DNA of 5,414 nt from Noviherbaspirillum sp. (GCA_028292785.1 JAQGLQ010000176.1:1-5414), one strand, 5' to 3'; shown: positions 1 to 5,176, counted from the first letter of the stretch. Made by a program: numbers and translations. The notes: generated by a model not told the origin, from the letters alone.

Positions 1-86
1 GAAAAATCGCCCTTCTTCAACGCGGTCAGGGCCGCGAGCAGAACCTTCACATCCAGCTCATTGCTGTTCTCTGTTCTGGTGTCCAT
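1..86 (-). CDS. N-terminus of a probable HAMP-type hybrid histidine kinase (partial)
   Basis: Only the first 28 codons and two bases of the next are present; the gene runs off the left edge. The translation from the ATG at 86-84 begins MDTRTENSNELDVKVLLAAL and continues with TALKKGDF. The pattern 'LLAALTALKKGDFS' resembles the start of large soluble hybrid kinases in which several HAMP modules precede HisKA, HATPase and receiver domains. That assignment rests on remembered family style and a very short stretch, so the product is an inference, while the reading frame itself is well supported. A purine-rich GAGGA (100-96) sits 9 nt before the ATG. The gap to the preceding REC-GGDEF-EAL gene is 64 bp with no terminator, so co-transcription is likely. 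It could supply phosphoryl groups to the two upstream REC proteins. Confidence 0.6.
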   Translation of the reverse strand, partial: MDTRTENSNELDVKVLLAALTALKKGDF

Positions 87-93
87 GGAAAGT

Positions 94-102
94 CTTCCTC
101 TT
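94..102 (-). promoter_or_regulatory. Ribosome binding site of the HAMP-type kinase gene
   Basis: On the minus strand this reads AAGAGGAAG, with GAGGA about 9 nt upstream of the ATG at 86-84. It is the clearest Shine-Dalgarno in the signalling cluster and fixes the start of the leftmost gene. The two upstream paralogs have nothing comparable. Confidence 0.6.
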
Positions 103-150
103 ACGATTCAAGATGATGGTTGGTATTGAGAAGCTCGTTAGCCGAAATCT

Positions 151-1986
151 TCAGGCTTGCTTTAATTCGAGCAGCCGCTGCAGCAGTTCGTTTGGCGGCA
201 ATGGTTCGCTGAACAGATAGCCCTGGTATTCATCGCAGCCCAGGTCTTTCAATAGGGCCAGCTGATCCTTTTCCTCCACGCCTTCGGCCACGACCCGCAG
301 CGTCAGCGCGCGCGCCATGCTGATGATGGCGGCGACGATCGCGGTGTCTCCCGGCTCCTTGCCGAGGTCGCGTATGAAGGATTGGTCGACCTTGAGGATG
401 TCGATCGGCAGCGTCTTCAGCAGCGACAGCGACGAATACCCGGTGCCGAAATCGTCGATGGCGATCGTCACGCCGCTATCGCTGATTTCCCGCAGCACCG
501 AGGACACCTGTTCGAGGTCGCGCATCAGCATAGACTCGGTGATTTCAAGCTGCAGACAGGATGGCGGGATGCCGTACTGGTTCAAGGCACTGCGCACCGC
601 CAGCGGAAATTCGCGCTGCAACTGGGGAATGGTGACGTTGATGGCGATCGGGATAGGCAGCGCGTCGAAGCCGGAATCCAGCCAGCGCCGCGCCTGCGCG
701 CAAGCTTCGGAAATTACCCAGTTGCCGATCGGTACCAGCAGGCGATGATCGGCGGCCGAAGCGATGAAGTGTTCCGCCGCCAGCAAGCCGCGCCGGGGAT
801 GCCGCCAGCGCAGCAGCGCCTCCACGCCAGCCACGCGGCCGGAAGCGATTTCCACTTTCGGCTGATAGTGCAGCTCGAATTCCCTGTTGGCGACGGCCTG
901 GTGCAGTTCGTGTTCCAGCCGCACGCGCTGGATCATTTTCGCATTCAGATCTTCATGGAAGAACTGGATGGTTCCGCGCCTTTGCTGCTTGACGTGGTAC
1001 ATGGCCAGGTCCGCGTTCTTCATCAGCGCCTGCGAGGTATCGCCATCCTGCGGATAGAGACTGATTCCGATGCTTGCCGAAGAACACACGTAATGCGGTC
1101 CGATATGATAGGGCTCCGCGAGCGACTCGACGATGTTCATCGCGACCTTGGTAACCCCGGGCGCATTCACCGATCCTTCCAGCAGCACCACGAATTCGTC
1201 GCCGCCCAGCCGCGCCACGGTATCGGTGCCGCGCACGGCGGCATTGAGCCGCTCCGCGATCTGGATCAGCAGCTCATCCCCGACCTCGTGTCCCAAGGTG
1301 TCATTGATCGTCTTGAACTTGTCCATGTCGAGAAACAGCAGCGCCAGCTTCTCGCCGTGCCGCTGAGCCTGGGCGATCGCATGCTCGAGGCGTTCGATCA
1401 GCGAGCGCCGGTTGGCCAGCTTGGTGAGGGGATCGCGCGTCGCGAGTTCATGCGCGCGCTGCTCAGCCTGCTTGCGTTCGGCGACTTCCGTTTCCAGCGC
1501 GGAATTGATGCGTTCGAGGTCGCGCACGCGCTGCACGCGCAAATCCTGGTTGAGCTCTTCCAGCTCCTCCGTCTTCTTCTGCAGTTCGATGCGCTGCTTC
1601 GCCAAGTCGACGAATACGGCCACTTTCGATTGCAGTACCTTGGGAATCACCGGCGTGAACAGGTAATCCACCGCGCCTTCCTGGTATCCCTTGAGACGAT
1701 TGATTTCGTCGGCATAAAAAGCCGTGACGAAAATAATGGGAATGGCGGCTGAACGCGGATGCGAGTGGATCGCTTCCGCGGTTTCAAAGCCGTCCATGCC
1801 GGGCATGCTGACGTCCAGCAGAATCACGGCGAAATCATGCTGCAGCACATGGCGCAGCGCTTCCTGGCCGGAACGCGCCGTAATGATTTGATAGCCCCGC
1901 TCCCTGCCGCTTTCGATCAGCAGGCTCTCGAGCGCCAGAAGGCTGGCGGGATCGTCGTTTACCAGAAGGACTTTTGGAATAAGCAC
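151..1986 (-). CDS. Response regulator with tandem GGDEF and EAL domains (c-di-GMP synthesis/degradation)
   Basis: A 611-residue cytoplasmic protein without signal peptide or membrane segment. REC spans about 5-127, with acidic pair D11/D12, phosphoacceptor D58 (LLDVSMPG) and T88. The usual conserved Lys is Thr111 (YLFTPV). A charged coiled coil (about 128-182) links to GGDEF (about 183-340). The GGDEF signature is canonical at 261-265, and an I-site RxxD (R252, D255) lies exactly five residues before it, suggesting product inhibition. EAL covers about 355-605. All expected metal and catalytic residues are visible: E389 (EALLR), N450, E481 (EITES), D511/D512 (DDFGTGYSSL), K532, E568 (AEGVE) and Q588. 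Both activities are therefore plausible, although family members often use only one. The start is GTG at 1986-1984: the REC beta-1 strand begins at residue 5, and an in-frame TAA (2010-2008) lies eight codons upstream, so only a CTG at 1995 competes. No strong Shine-Dalgarno precedes it. The stop is TGA at 153-151. Confidence 0.95.
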   Translation of the reverse strand: MLIPKVLLVNDDPASLLALESLLIESGRERGYQIITARSGQEALRHVLQHDFAVILLDVSMPGMDGFETAEAIHSHPRSAAIPIIFVTAFYADEINRLKGYQEGAVDYLFTPVIPKVLQSKVAVFVDLAKQRIELQKKTEELEELNQDLRVQRVRDLERINSALETEVAERKQAEQRAHELATRDPLTKLANRRSLIERLEHAIAQAQRHGEKLALLFLDMDKFKTINDTLGHEVGDELLIQIAERLNAAVRGTDTVARLGGDEFVVLLEGSVNAPGVTKVAMNIVESLAEPYHIGPHYVCSSASIGISLYPQDGDTSQALMKNADLAMYHVKQQRRGTIQFFHEDLNAKMIQRVRLEHELHQAVANREFELHYQPKVEIASGRVAGVEALLRWRHPRRGLLAAEHFIASAADHRLLVPIGNWVISEACAQARRWLDSGFDALPIPIAINVTIPQLQREFPLAVRSALNQYGIPPSCLQLEITESMLMRDLEQVSSVLREISDSGVTIAIDDFGTGYSSLSLLKTLPIDILKVDQSFIRDLGKEPGDTAIVAAIISMARALTLRVVAEGVEEKDQLALLKDLGCDEYQGYLFSEPLPPNELLQRLLELKQA

Positions 1987-2006
1987 GTGTGTCAGTGGGT
2001 GTCTTC

Positions 2007-2012
2007 TTTATA
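2007..2012 (-). promoter_or_regulatory. Candidate -10 box (TATAAA) before the REC-GGDEF-EAL gene
   Basis: The minus strand reads CCCTATAAAGAAG, giving TATAAA about 20 nt before the GTG start. The -35 region lacks a good TTGACA match (GAAGCT or GGAAGC at 17-18 nt spacing) and is covered by the 12-bp palindrome at 2031-2042. That arrangement would suit an activator- or repressor-controlled promoter with a very short leader. A separate perfect TTGACA lies at 2086-2081 on the same strand, but no acceptable -10 is found 16-18 nt after it. Confidence 0.3.
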
Positions 2013-2030
2013 GGGCCGCAACAGAACGGA

Positions 2031-2042
2031 GCTTCCGGAAGC
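2031..2042. repeat. 12-bp perfect palindrome GCTTCCGGAAGC
   Basis: The sequence equals its own reverse complement over all 12 bases. It lies 45-56 bp upstream of the GTG start of the REC-GGDEF-EAL gene, at the -35 position of the candidate TATAAA promoter. It could be a dimeric regulator's operator, but no known family is recognised. A second palindrome, CGCCGCGGCG, lies at 2049-2058 in the same spacer. Confidence 0.4.
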
Positions 2043-2152
2043 CGCTATCGCCGCGGCGCGCTCTCGATCCTGACCCCGTTTGTCAAATTTGTTGATGATC
2101 GCGATAGGTACTGTCTCCGCGGGAGTAGCCGGACATCGCTGCGCATCGGTGT

Positions 2153-2177
2153 GCGCCGCCGGTGCGCGCGGCGGCGC
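2153..2177. repeat. GC-rich inverted repeat (8-bp stem, 9-nt loop) between the two REC genes
   Basis: GCGCCGCC (2153-2160) pairs perfectly with GGCGGCGC (2170-2177) around the loop GGTGCGCGC. No T-tract follows on either strand, so it is not a standard intrinsic terminator. In the minus-strand transcript it lies 68 nt after the REC-HisKA_3 stop. It could stabilise an upstream mRNA 3' end or partly attenuate readthrough into the GGDEF-EAL gene. The surrounding DNA is CG-rich, which raises the chance of such stems arising without function. Confidence 0.4.
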
Positions 2178-2220
2178 GACGGATGATGCGACGTGGACGT
2201 CTCCTGCATGCTTCCATTCG

Positions 2221-2247
2221 TAGAGGTCCGTTTGCGGAGGACCTTTA
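2221..2247 (-). repeat. Stem-loop overlapping the stop of the REC-HisKA_3 gene
   Basis: AGGTCC (2224-2229) and GGACCT (2239-2244) are perfect arms around a 9-nt loop. After one mismatch, two outer pairs bring the TAA stop codon (2247-2245) into the stem. No run of T follows on the minus strand, so termination would be weak or Rho-dependent at best. It may instead mark the mRNA 3' end. Confidence 0.35.
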
Positions 2248-3576
2248 TATCACTCCGTCAGCTTTCGTACTGCGTGCTTCCTTTTTCCTGCGCGCCGTCA
2301 ACACGGGCTTCGGCGGAATTTTCAGCGTGGCGTCGCTCGACACCAGCTTGCCGAGCGCCGGCATTGCCTCCGCTGCGGAAATCGCCTCCTTTGGCGGCTC
2401 CGCGCGGCTGCGCTGGAACGGGATCGACACCGTGATCGTGGTGCCTTTTTGCAGACCGTTCTCTATCCTGAGTTCGCCGCCCAGCGTGCTGACGCGCTCC
2501 TTGATCCCAACCAGGCCAAATGAGTTGGCCTTGCGGCGGCAGCCGGGAAACATGCCGACGCCATTGTCCGCCACGTTCATGGTCAGTCTGTCATCGTCGC
2601 ATACCAGCTCTATCCTCGCGCCTGTCGCTTTCGCATGGCGCAGGATATTGTTGAGCGACTCCTGCAAGATGCGGAACAAGGCGGTCGCCCGCTCATCATC
2701 GAGAACAAGCTCTTCTTCAGGCATCACCAGTTCGCAGTTGATCCCCGTGCGTCGCTGAAAATCCTTGACCTGCCATTCGAACGCCGCGTTGAGCCCAAGG
2801 TCGAGCACCGTCGGACGCAGGTTGTTGATGATCAGCCGCATCGCTTTCATCGTGCTGTCGATGTGATCGAGCACCGAATTCACTTTCCGGTTCAGGATCG
2901 GATGCGTATTCCCCGTACGGGTGTGCAGCAGCGATACATCGATACGCAAGGCGAGCAGATTCTGGCCGAGCTCATCATGTATCTCGCGCGCGATGCGCTT
3001 GCGTTCATCTTCCTTGATCCGCTCCTGGTAGCTCGCCAGTTGCCGCAGCTCTTCCTGCGACTGACGCAACGCTTCTTCCGCGAGCTTGCGCTCGTTGATA
3101 TGTTCCAGGTCCTGCCTGCGCTGCTCCTGCAGTTCGCTGTTGAGCTTCGCAAGCTGCACGGTCTGGTATTGCAGCTGCAAGTTTTTCTTGGCGAGTTCGA
3201 CGAACACCGCGACTTTCGATTGCAGGATCTTCGGGATGATCGGCGTAAACAAATAGTCGACCGCGCCCTTTTGATATCCCTTCAGCTTGTTGATTTCATC
3301 AGCATAGTGAGCGGTCACGAAGATGATCGGAACCGATGCGGAACGCGGATGCGAGTGGATCGCCTCGGCTGTCTCGAAGCCGTCCATACCGGGCATGCTG
3401 ACGTCGAGCAGGATGACCGCGAAATCATGGTTGAGCACTTGGCGCAGCGCTTCTTCGCCGGATCTTGCGACCACGACTTCGTAATCGTTCTCTTTGCCCG
3501 CGTATGTCAATAAACTGGTCAGCGCGAGCAGGCTGGCCGAATCATCGTTGACAAGTAGAACTTTAGGAGTAAGCAA
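2245..3576 (-). CDS. Receiver-HisKA_3 histidine kinase (REC domain N-terminal, NarX/DesK-type core)
   Basis: A 443-residue soluble protein with no signal or membrane segment. REC (about 5-127) has D11/D12, phosphoacceptor D58 and T88, with Thr111 in place of the usual Lys. A coiled coil (about 128-192) leads to a HisKA_3 dimerisation domain with H200 in REIHDELGQ. The HATPase (about 296-388) shows the N-box QESLNN (N310), G1 DNGVG (D337-G341), G2 FGLVGI and G3 GTT (378-380). The C-terminal tail (389-443) is rich in Ala, Lys and Pro and looks disordered. HisKA_3 kinases normally phosphorylate NarL-type regulators, but none is visible here, so the partner may be the downstream REC proteins or a distant gene. 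A REC domain ahead of the kinase suggests kinase activity gated by phosphorylation from elsewhere. The start is TTG at 3576-3574: an in-frame TAA (3585-3583) lies three codons upstream and the REC fold begins by residue 5. No clear Shine-Dalgarno is present. A 258-bp spacer separates it from the downstream paralog. Confidence 0.93.
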   Translation of the reverse strand: MLTPKVLLVNDDSASLLALTSLLTYAGKENDYEVVVARSGEEALRQVLNHDFAVILLDVSMPGMDGFETAEAIHSHPRSASVPIIFVTAHYADEINKLKGYQKGAVDYLFTPIIPKILQSKVAVFVELAKKNLQLQYQTVQLAKLNSELQEQRRQDLEHINERKLAEEALRQSQEELRQLASYQERIKEDERKRIAREIHDELGQNLLALRIDVSLLHTRTGNTHPILNRKVNSVLDHIDSTMKAMRLIINNLRPTVLDLGLNAAFEWQVKDFQRRTGINCELVMPEEELVLDDERATALFRILQESLNNILRHAKATGARIELVCDDDRLTMNVADNGVGMFPGCRRKANSFGLVGIKERVSTLGGELRIENGLQKGTTITVSIPFQRSRAEPPKEAISAAEAMPALGKLVSSDATLKIPPKPVLTARRKKEARSTKADGVI

Positions 3577-3637
3577 TTGTTTTTATCAGCGTTCTGGAGC
3601 TCATGCAAAAGCCTGTTCGACGCACAAATGTGGCGCC

Positions 3638-3667
3638 ATTATAAAAGGCATGCAGGGTTGTTATTAA
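3638..3667 (-). promoter_or_regulatory. Candidate sigma-70 promoter of the REC-HisKA_3 gene
   Basis: The minus strand carries a perfect TATAAT at 3643-3638. The best -35 is TTAATA at 3667-3662 (four of six matches, 18-bp spacer). The predicted transcript start is near 3631, giving a leader of about 55 nt before the TTG codon. The perfect -10 with a poor -35 hints at activator help. It would drive the kinase and perhaps, by readthrough, the GGDEF-EAL and HAMP-kinase genes. Confidence 0.5.
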
Positions 3668-3741
3668 TCGTTTTCCCTATGGAATCATCTGCCATTCTGG
3701 TCTAAAGCAGATTTCGCTACAACAAGAATTTTTGAGTATCC

Positions 3742-3867
3742 ATGAGGCAGTTTGATGTAAATCAAATGATGCATGGACTTAGAGCCACGTTTCCCGAATG
3801 GTTCAACAATCTTTCCGAGGAAACACGATTTCCTTTAAAAATTCCACAGTGGAAATATAAAGCTTAA
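3742..3867 (+). CDS. Possible small ORF, 41 aa, unknown function
   Basis: ATG at 3742 opens a frame that ends at TAA 3865-3867. The peptide starts MRQFDVNQMMHGLRATFPEW and ends IPQWKYKA; it is soluble and aromatic-rich, with two Trp and three Phe before the tail. An in-frame TGA (3733-3735) lies just upstream. Only a weak TTTGAG stands about 7 nt before the ATG. No family is recognised. It would be the only plus-strand gene in the window, and the FNR-like dyad sits within its codons 4-9, which argues against a simple promoter-gene arrangement. A 42-codon open stretch can easily be chance, so this is a candidate only. Confidence 0.18.
   Translation: MRQFDVNQMMHGLRATFPEWFNNLSEETRFPLKIPQWKYKA
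3751..3766. promoter_or_regulatory. FNR/Anr-type box TTTGAT-GTAA-ATCAAA
   Basis: The core TTGAT-N4-ATCAA (3752-3765) matches the established FNR/Anr/Dnr consensus exactly, and the dyad extends to 6-bp arms. FNR-type regulators switch genes under low oxygen or nitric oxide. Its centre (3758.5) lies about 127 bp upstream of the predicted start of the REC-HisKA_3 transcript, farther than the usual -41.5 or -61.5 positions. No good -10 was found at the classical distance on either strand, so the sequence match is strong but the target is unclear. Confidence 0.5.
3812..3823. repeat. Short dyad TTTCC-GA-GGAAA
   Basis: Five-base arms TTTCC (3812-3816) and GGAAA (3819-3823) flank GA. It is one of several dyads in the spacer upstream of the REC-HisKA_3 gene and could be a protein site, but alone it is weak evidence. 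Confidence 0.2.
3842..3854. repeat. 13-bp dyad TTCCAC-A-GTGGAA
   Basis: The two 6-bp arms are perfect reverse complements around one central base. It lies between the FNR-like box and the terminator. No regulator is recognised from the motif. Confidence 0.3.
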
Positions 3868-3880
3868 ACGCGGAGTAGAC

Positions 3881-3899
3881 GTTGATTGCATGAATCAAC
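3881..3899. repeat. 19-bp dyad GTTGATT-GCATG-AATCAAC
   Basis: Seven-base arms are perfect reverse complements around a 5-base centre. The half-sites contain TTGAT/ATCAA as in an FNR box, but the gap between those cores is 7 rather than 4, so it is not a standard FNR site. It lies just beyond the terminator of the endopeptidase gene, 130 bp from the FNR-like box. Confidence 0.35.
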
Positions 3900-3916
3900 T
3901 GTTAAAAATCACCGGC

Positions 3917-3943
3917 AAAAAAATGGGCCGCATCGAGCGGCCC
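3917..3943 (-). terminator. Intrinsic terminator of the pbpG-type gene
   Basis: On the minus strand, GGGCCGC (3943-3937) pairs perfectly with GCGGCCC (3931-3925) around a TCGAT loop. After one A come seven Ts (3923-3917). It begins about 46 nt after the TAG stop of the endopeptidase gene. Strong GC stem, short loop and U-tract make this a textbook Rho-independent terminator, acting on the minus strand only. It separates the endopeptidase unit from the signalling cluster. Confidence 0.9.
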
Positions 3944-3989
3944 GTCGTGCAAGTAATGTGTGCACTTAATTAAGCGTCAGCGATGAGGA

Positions 3990-5147
3990 CTACCCCTGTT
4001 TCGCCGAAGAGTACGAAATAGTCTGCGGTCCCGCAGGATTAAGCGGCGCCGATGGAACGACGATGTGCTGAGGCTTACTCGACTCAAGCCATTTGCGAAT
4101 GCGGGCAGCGTCCCCGATCCGCGAGTCCTTGCCCTTGGAATCGAGGAATACCATCACGACCGGGCGCCCTTCCACGTTCGCCTGCATCACCAGGCAACGC
4201 CCGGCTTCCGAGATATAGCCGGTTTTCTGCAAACCGATCTCCCACTGGGCGCTGTTGACCAGGCGGTTTGAATTGACGTATTGCAAAGGGTGACCGCCGG
4301 GATCGACTTGATATTTCTGGTCGGTCGAATAATCGCGGATGACCGGATACTGATATGCCGCCACAACCAGTTTCGCGAGGTCGCGTGCGCTCGCAACGTT
4401 CTGGCTGGAGAGGCCGGTCGGCTCGATGTACCGCGTATCGGTCATTCCCAAGGCCTTCGCTTTCGCATTCATGGCGGCGACGAAAGCCGGCAATCCACCC
4501 GGATAATTGCGGCCGAGCGCCGATGCCGCCCGGTTTTCCGAACTCATCAGCGCGATATGAAGCATGTTTGCCCGTGTCAGCCTCGATCCGACGCGCAAGC
4601 GCGAAGCACTATGCTTTTCGCGGTCGACGTCATCAACGGTCACCTCGAGGACCTCATTCATGTTCTGATTGGCCTCGACCACGACTAGCGCCGTCATCAG
4701 CTTGGTCAGGGACGCGATGGGCAACGATACGGTGGAATTCTTCTCAAACAGGATCTTTGCATTGGTCTGGTCCATCACCAGCGCGACATTCGATTGCAAG
4801 GCCAAAGGATCGCGCGTCGCATTCAGACCGGCGAGATCGCCGGCAGTATATATCGGTACGACGGAGACGGCCGGCTTGAAATTGACACGCTTGGAAACCG
4901 CCGTGGCACGATCATCGAGGATCGCCGTTTTCACGAGGACCGCTTGTTTCGCGCCAGGCCGGGCCTTGGCCTTCAGCCTGGATGCGCCAGGCTTGCGTTT
5001 CATGACCTGCTTTGAAGCAGGCTTTAAAGCGGTTTTCTTGCCGACCTGCTTTTTCGCCTGCCCGGTGCGTGCTCCTTGAGCTAAAACAGGGTCGGCAAAA
5101 CTGAATACGCATAGCGATACGACCACCCCCAGCGCGGCTTTCAACAT
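3990..5147 (-). CDS. pbpG: D-alanyl-D-alanine endopeptidase, peptidase S11 (PBP7/PbpG type)
   Basis: A periplasmic penicillin-binding protein that cleaves D-Ala-meso-DAP cross-links in peptidoglycan. With the ATG at 5147-5145 it has 385 residues. A Sec signal peptide (1-23) ends in VLA before QG. A Lys/Arg/Ala-rich linker (about 24-75) follows, then the S11 catalytic domain (about 105-358). The three active-site motifs are present: SLTK (S146, K149), SEN (S203-N205) and KTG (K308-G310), the last followed by YISEAGRC as is typical of the family. There is no obvious C-terminal amphipathic membrane anchor of the PBP5 kind, which favours endopeptidase over DD-carboxypeptidase. E. coli PbpG has about 310 residues, and much of the extra length here is the basic linker. 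A TTG lies directly before the ATG, but the ATG has better Shine-Dalgarno spacing (AGGGAG, 7 nt). The stop TAG is followed by an intrinsic terminator, so the gene appears monocistronic. Confidence 0.92.
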   Translation of the reverse strand: MLKAALGVVVSLCVFSFADPVLAQGARTGQAKKQVGKKTALKPASKQVMKRKPGASRLKAKARPGAKQAVLVKTAILDDRATAVSKRVNFKPAVSVVPIYTAGDLAGLNATRDPLALQSNVALVMDQTNAKILFEKNSTVSLPIASLTKLMTALVVVEANQNMNEVLEVTVDDVDREKHSASRLRVGSRLTRANMLHIALMSSENRAASALGRNYPGGLPAFVAAMNAKAKALGMTDTRYIEPTGLSSQNVASARDLAKLVVAAYQYPVIRDYSTDQKYQVDPGGHPLQYVNSNRLVNSAQWEIGLQKTGYISEAGRCLVMQANVEGRPVVMVFLDSKGKDSRIGDAARIRKWLESSKPQHIVVPSAPLNPAGPQTISYSSAKQG

Positions 5148-5154
5148 CAACTTT

Positions 5155-5160
5155 CTCCCT
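5155..5160 (-). promoter_or_regulatory. Ribosome binding site of the pbpG-type gene
   Basis: The minus strand reads AGGGAG at 5160-5155, 7 nt before the ATG at 5147-5145. This spacing selects the ATG rather than the adjacent TTG at 5150-5148. Confidence 0.7.
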
Positions 5161-5176
5161 GAATCAACGAGATAGA

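Larger units (their letters stand above)
3577..3989. other. AT-rich intergenic region with terminator, dyads and promoter
   Basis: This 413-bp stretch separates the endopeptidase gene from the signalling cluster. From right to left it holds a palindrome CTTAATTAAG (3965-3974), the intrinsic terminator (3917-3943), four short perfect dyads between 3751 and 3899, a possible 41-codon plus-strand frame, and a TATAAT box (3643-3638). It is clearly more AT-rich than the flanking genes. I see no tRNA or recognisable RNA family. Confidence 0.7.

Noticed and set aside
382..1752. Long plus-strand open frame of 456 codons
   Set aside because: It lies entirely antisense to the REC-GGDEF-EAL gene, whose motifs are unambiguous. 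The His/Arg/Gln-rich translation has no domain and is a shadow of the GC-biased codon pattern.
2058..2086. Promoter built on the TTGACA at 2086-2081 (minus strand)
   Set aside because: The -35 is perfect, but at 16-18 bp spacing the -10 would be GC-rich (such as GAGCGC), so it is not a credible sigma-70 promoter.
2153..2177. Intrinsic terminator between the two REC genes
   Set aside because: The stem is strong, but no run of T follows on either strand, so it is reported as an inverted repeat only.
2045..2209. Minus-strand frame of 54 codons in the spacer between the two REC genes
   Set aside because: It is Arg/Ser-rich with low complexity, has several alternative open frames over the same CG-rich DNA on both strands, and no family resemblance. 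It is more likely spacer than gene.
2635..3513. Plus-strand open frame of 292 codons
   Set aside because: It is antisense to the REC-HisKA_3 kinase, has no recognisable motif, and resembles the shadow frame opposite the paralogous REC.
3881..3899. Second FNR box
   Set aside because: The half-sites contain TTGAT and ATCAA, but the gap between them is 7 rather than 4 bases, so it does not fit FNR-type spacing and is listed only as a dyad.
5145..5150. TTG at 5150 as start of the endopeptidase gene
   Set aside because: The next codon is ATG, with an ideally spaced AGGGAG ribosome site, and the signal peptide is complete from the ATG.
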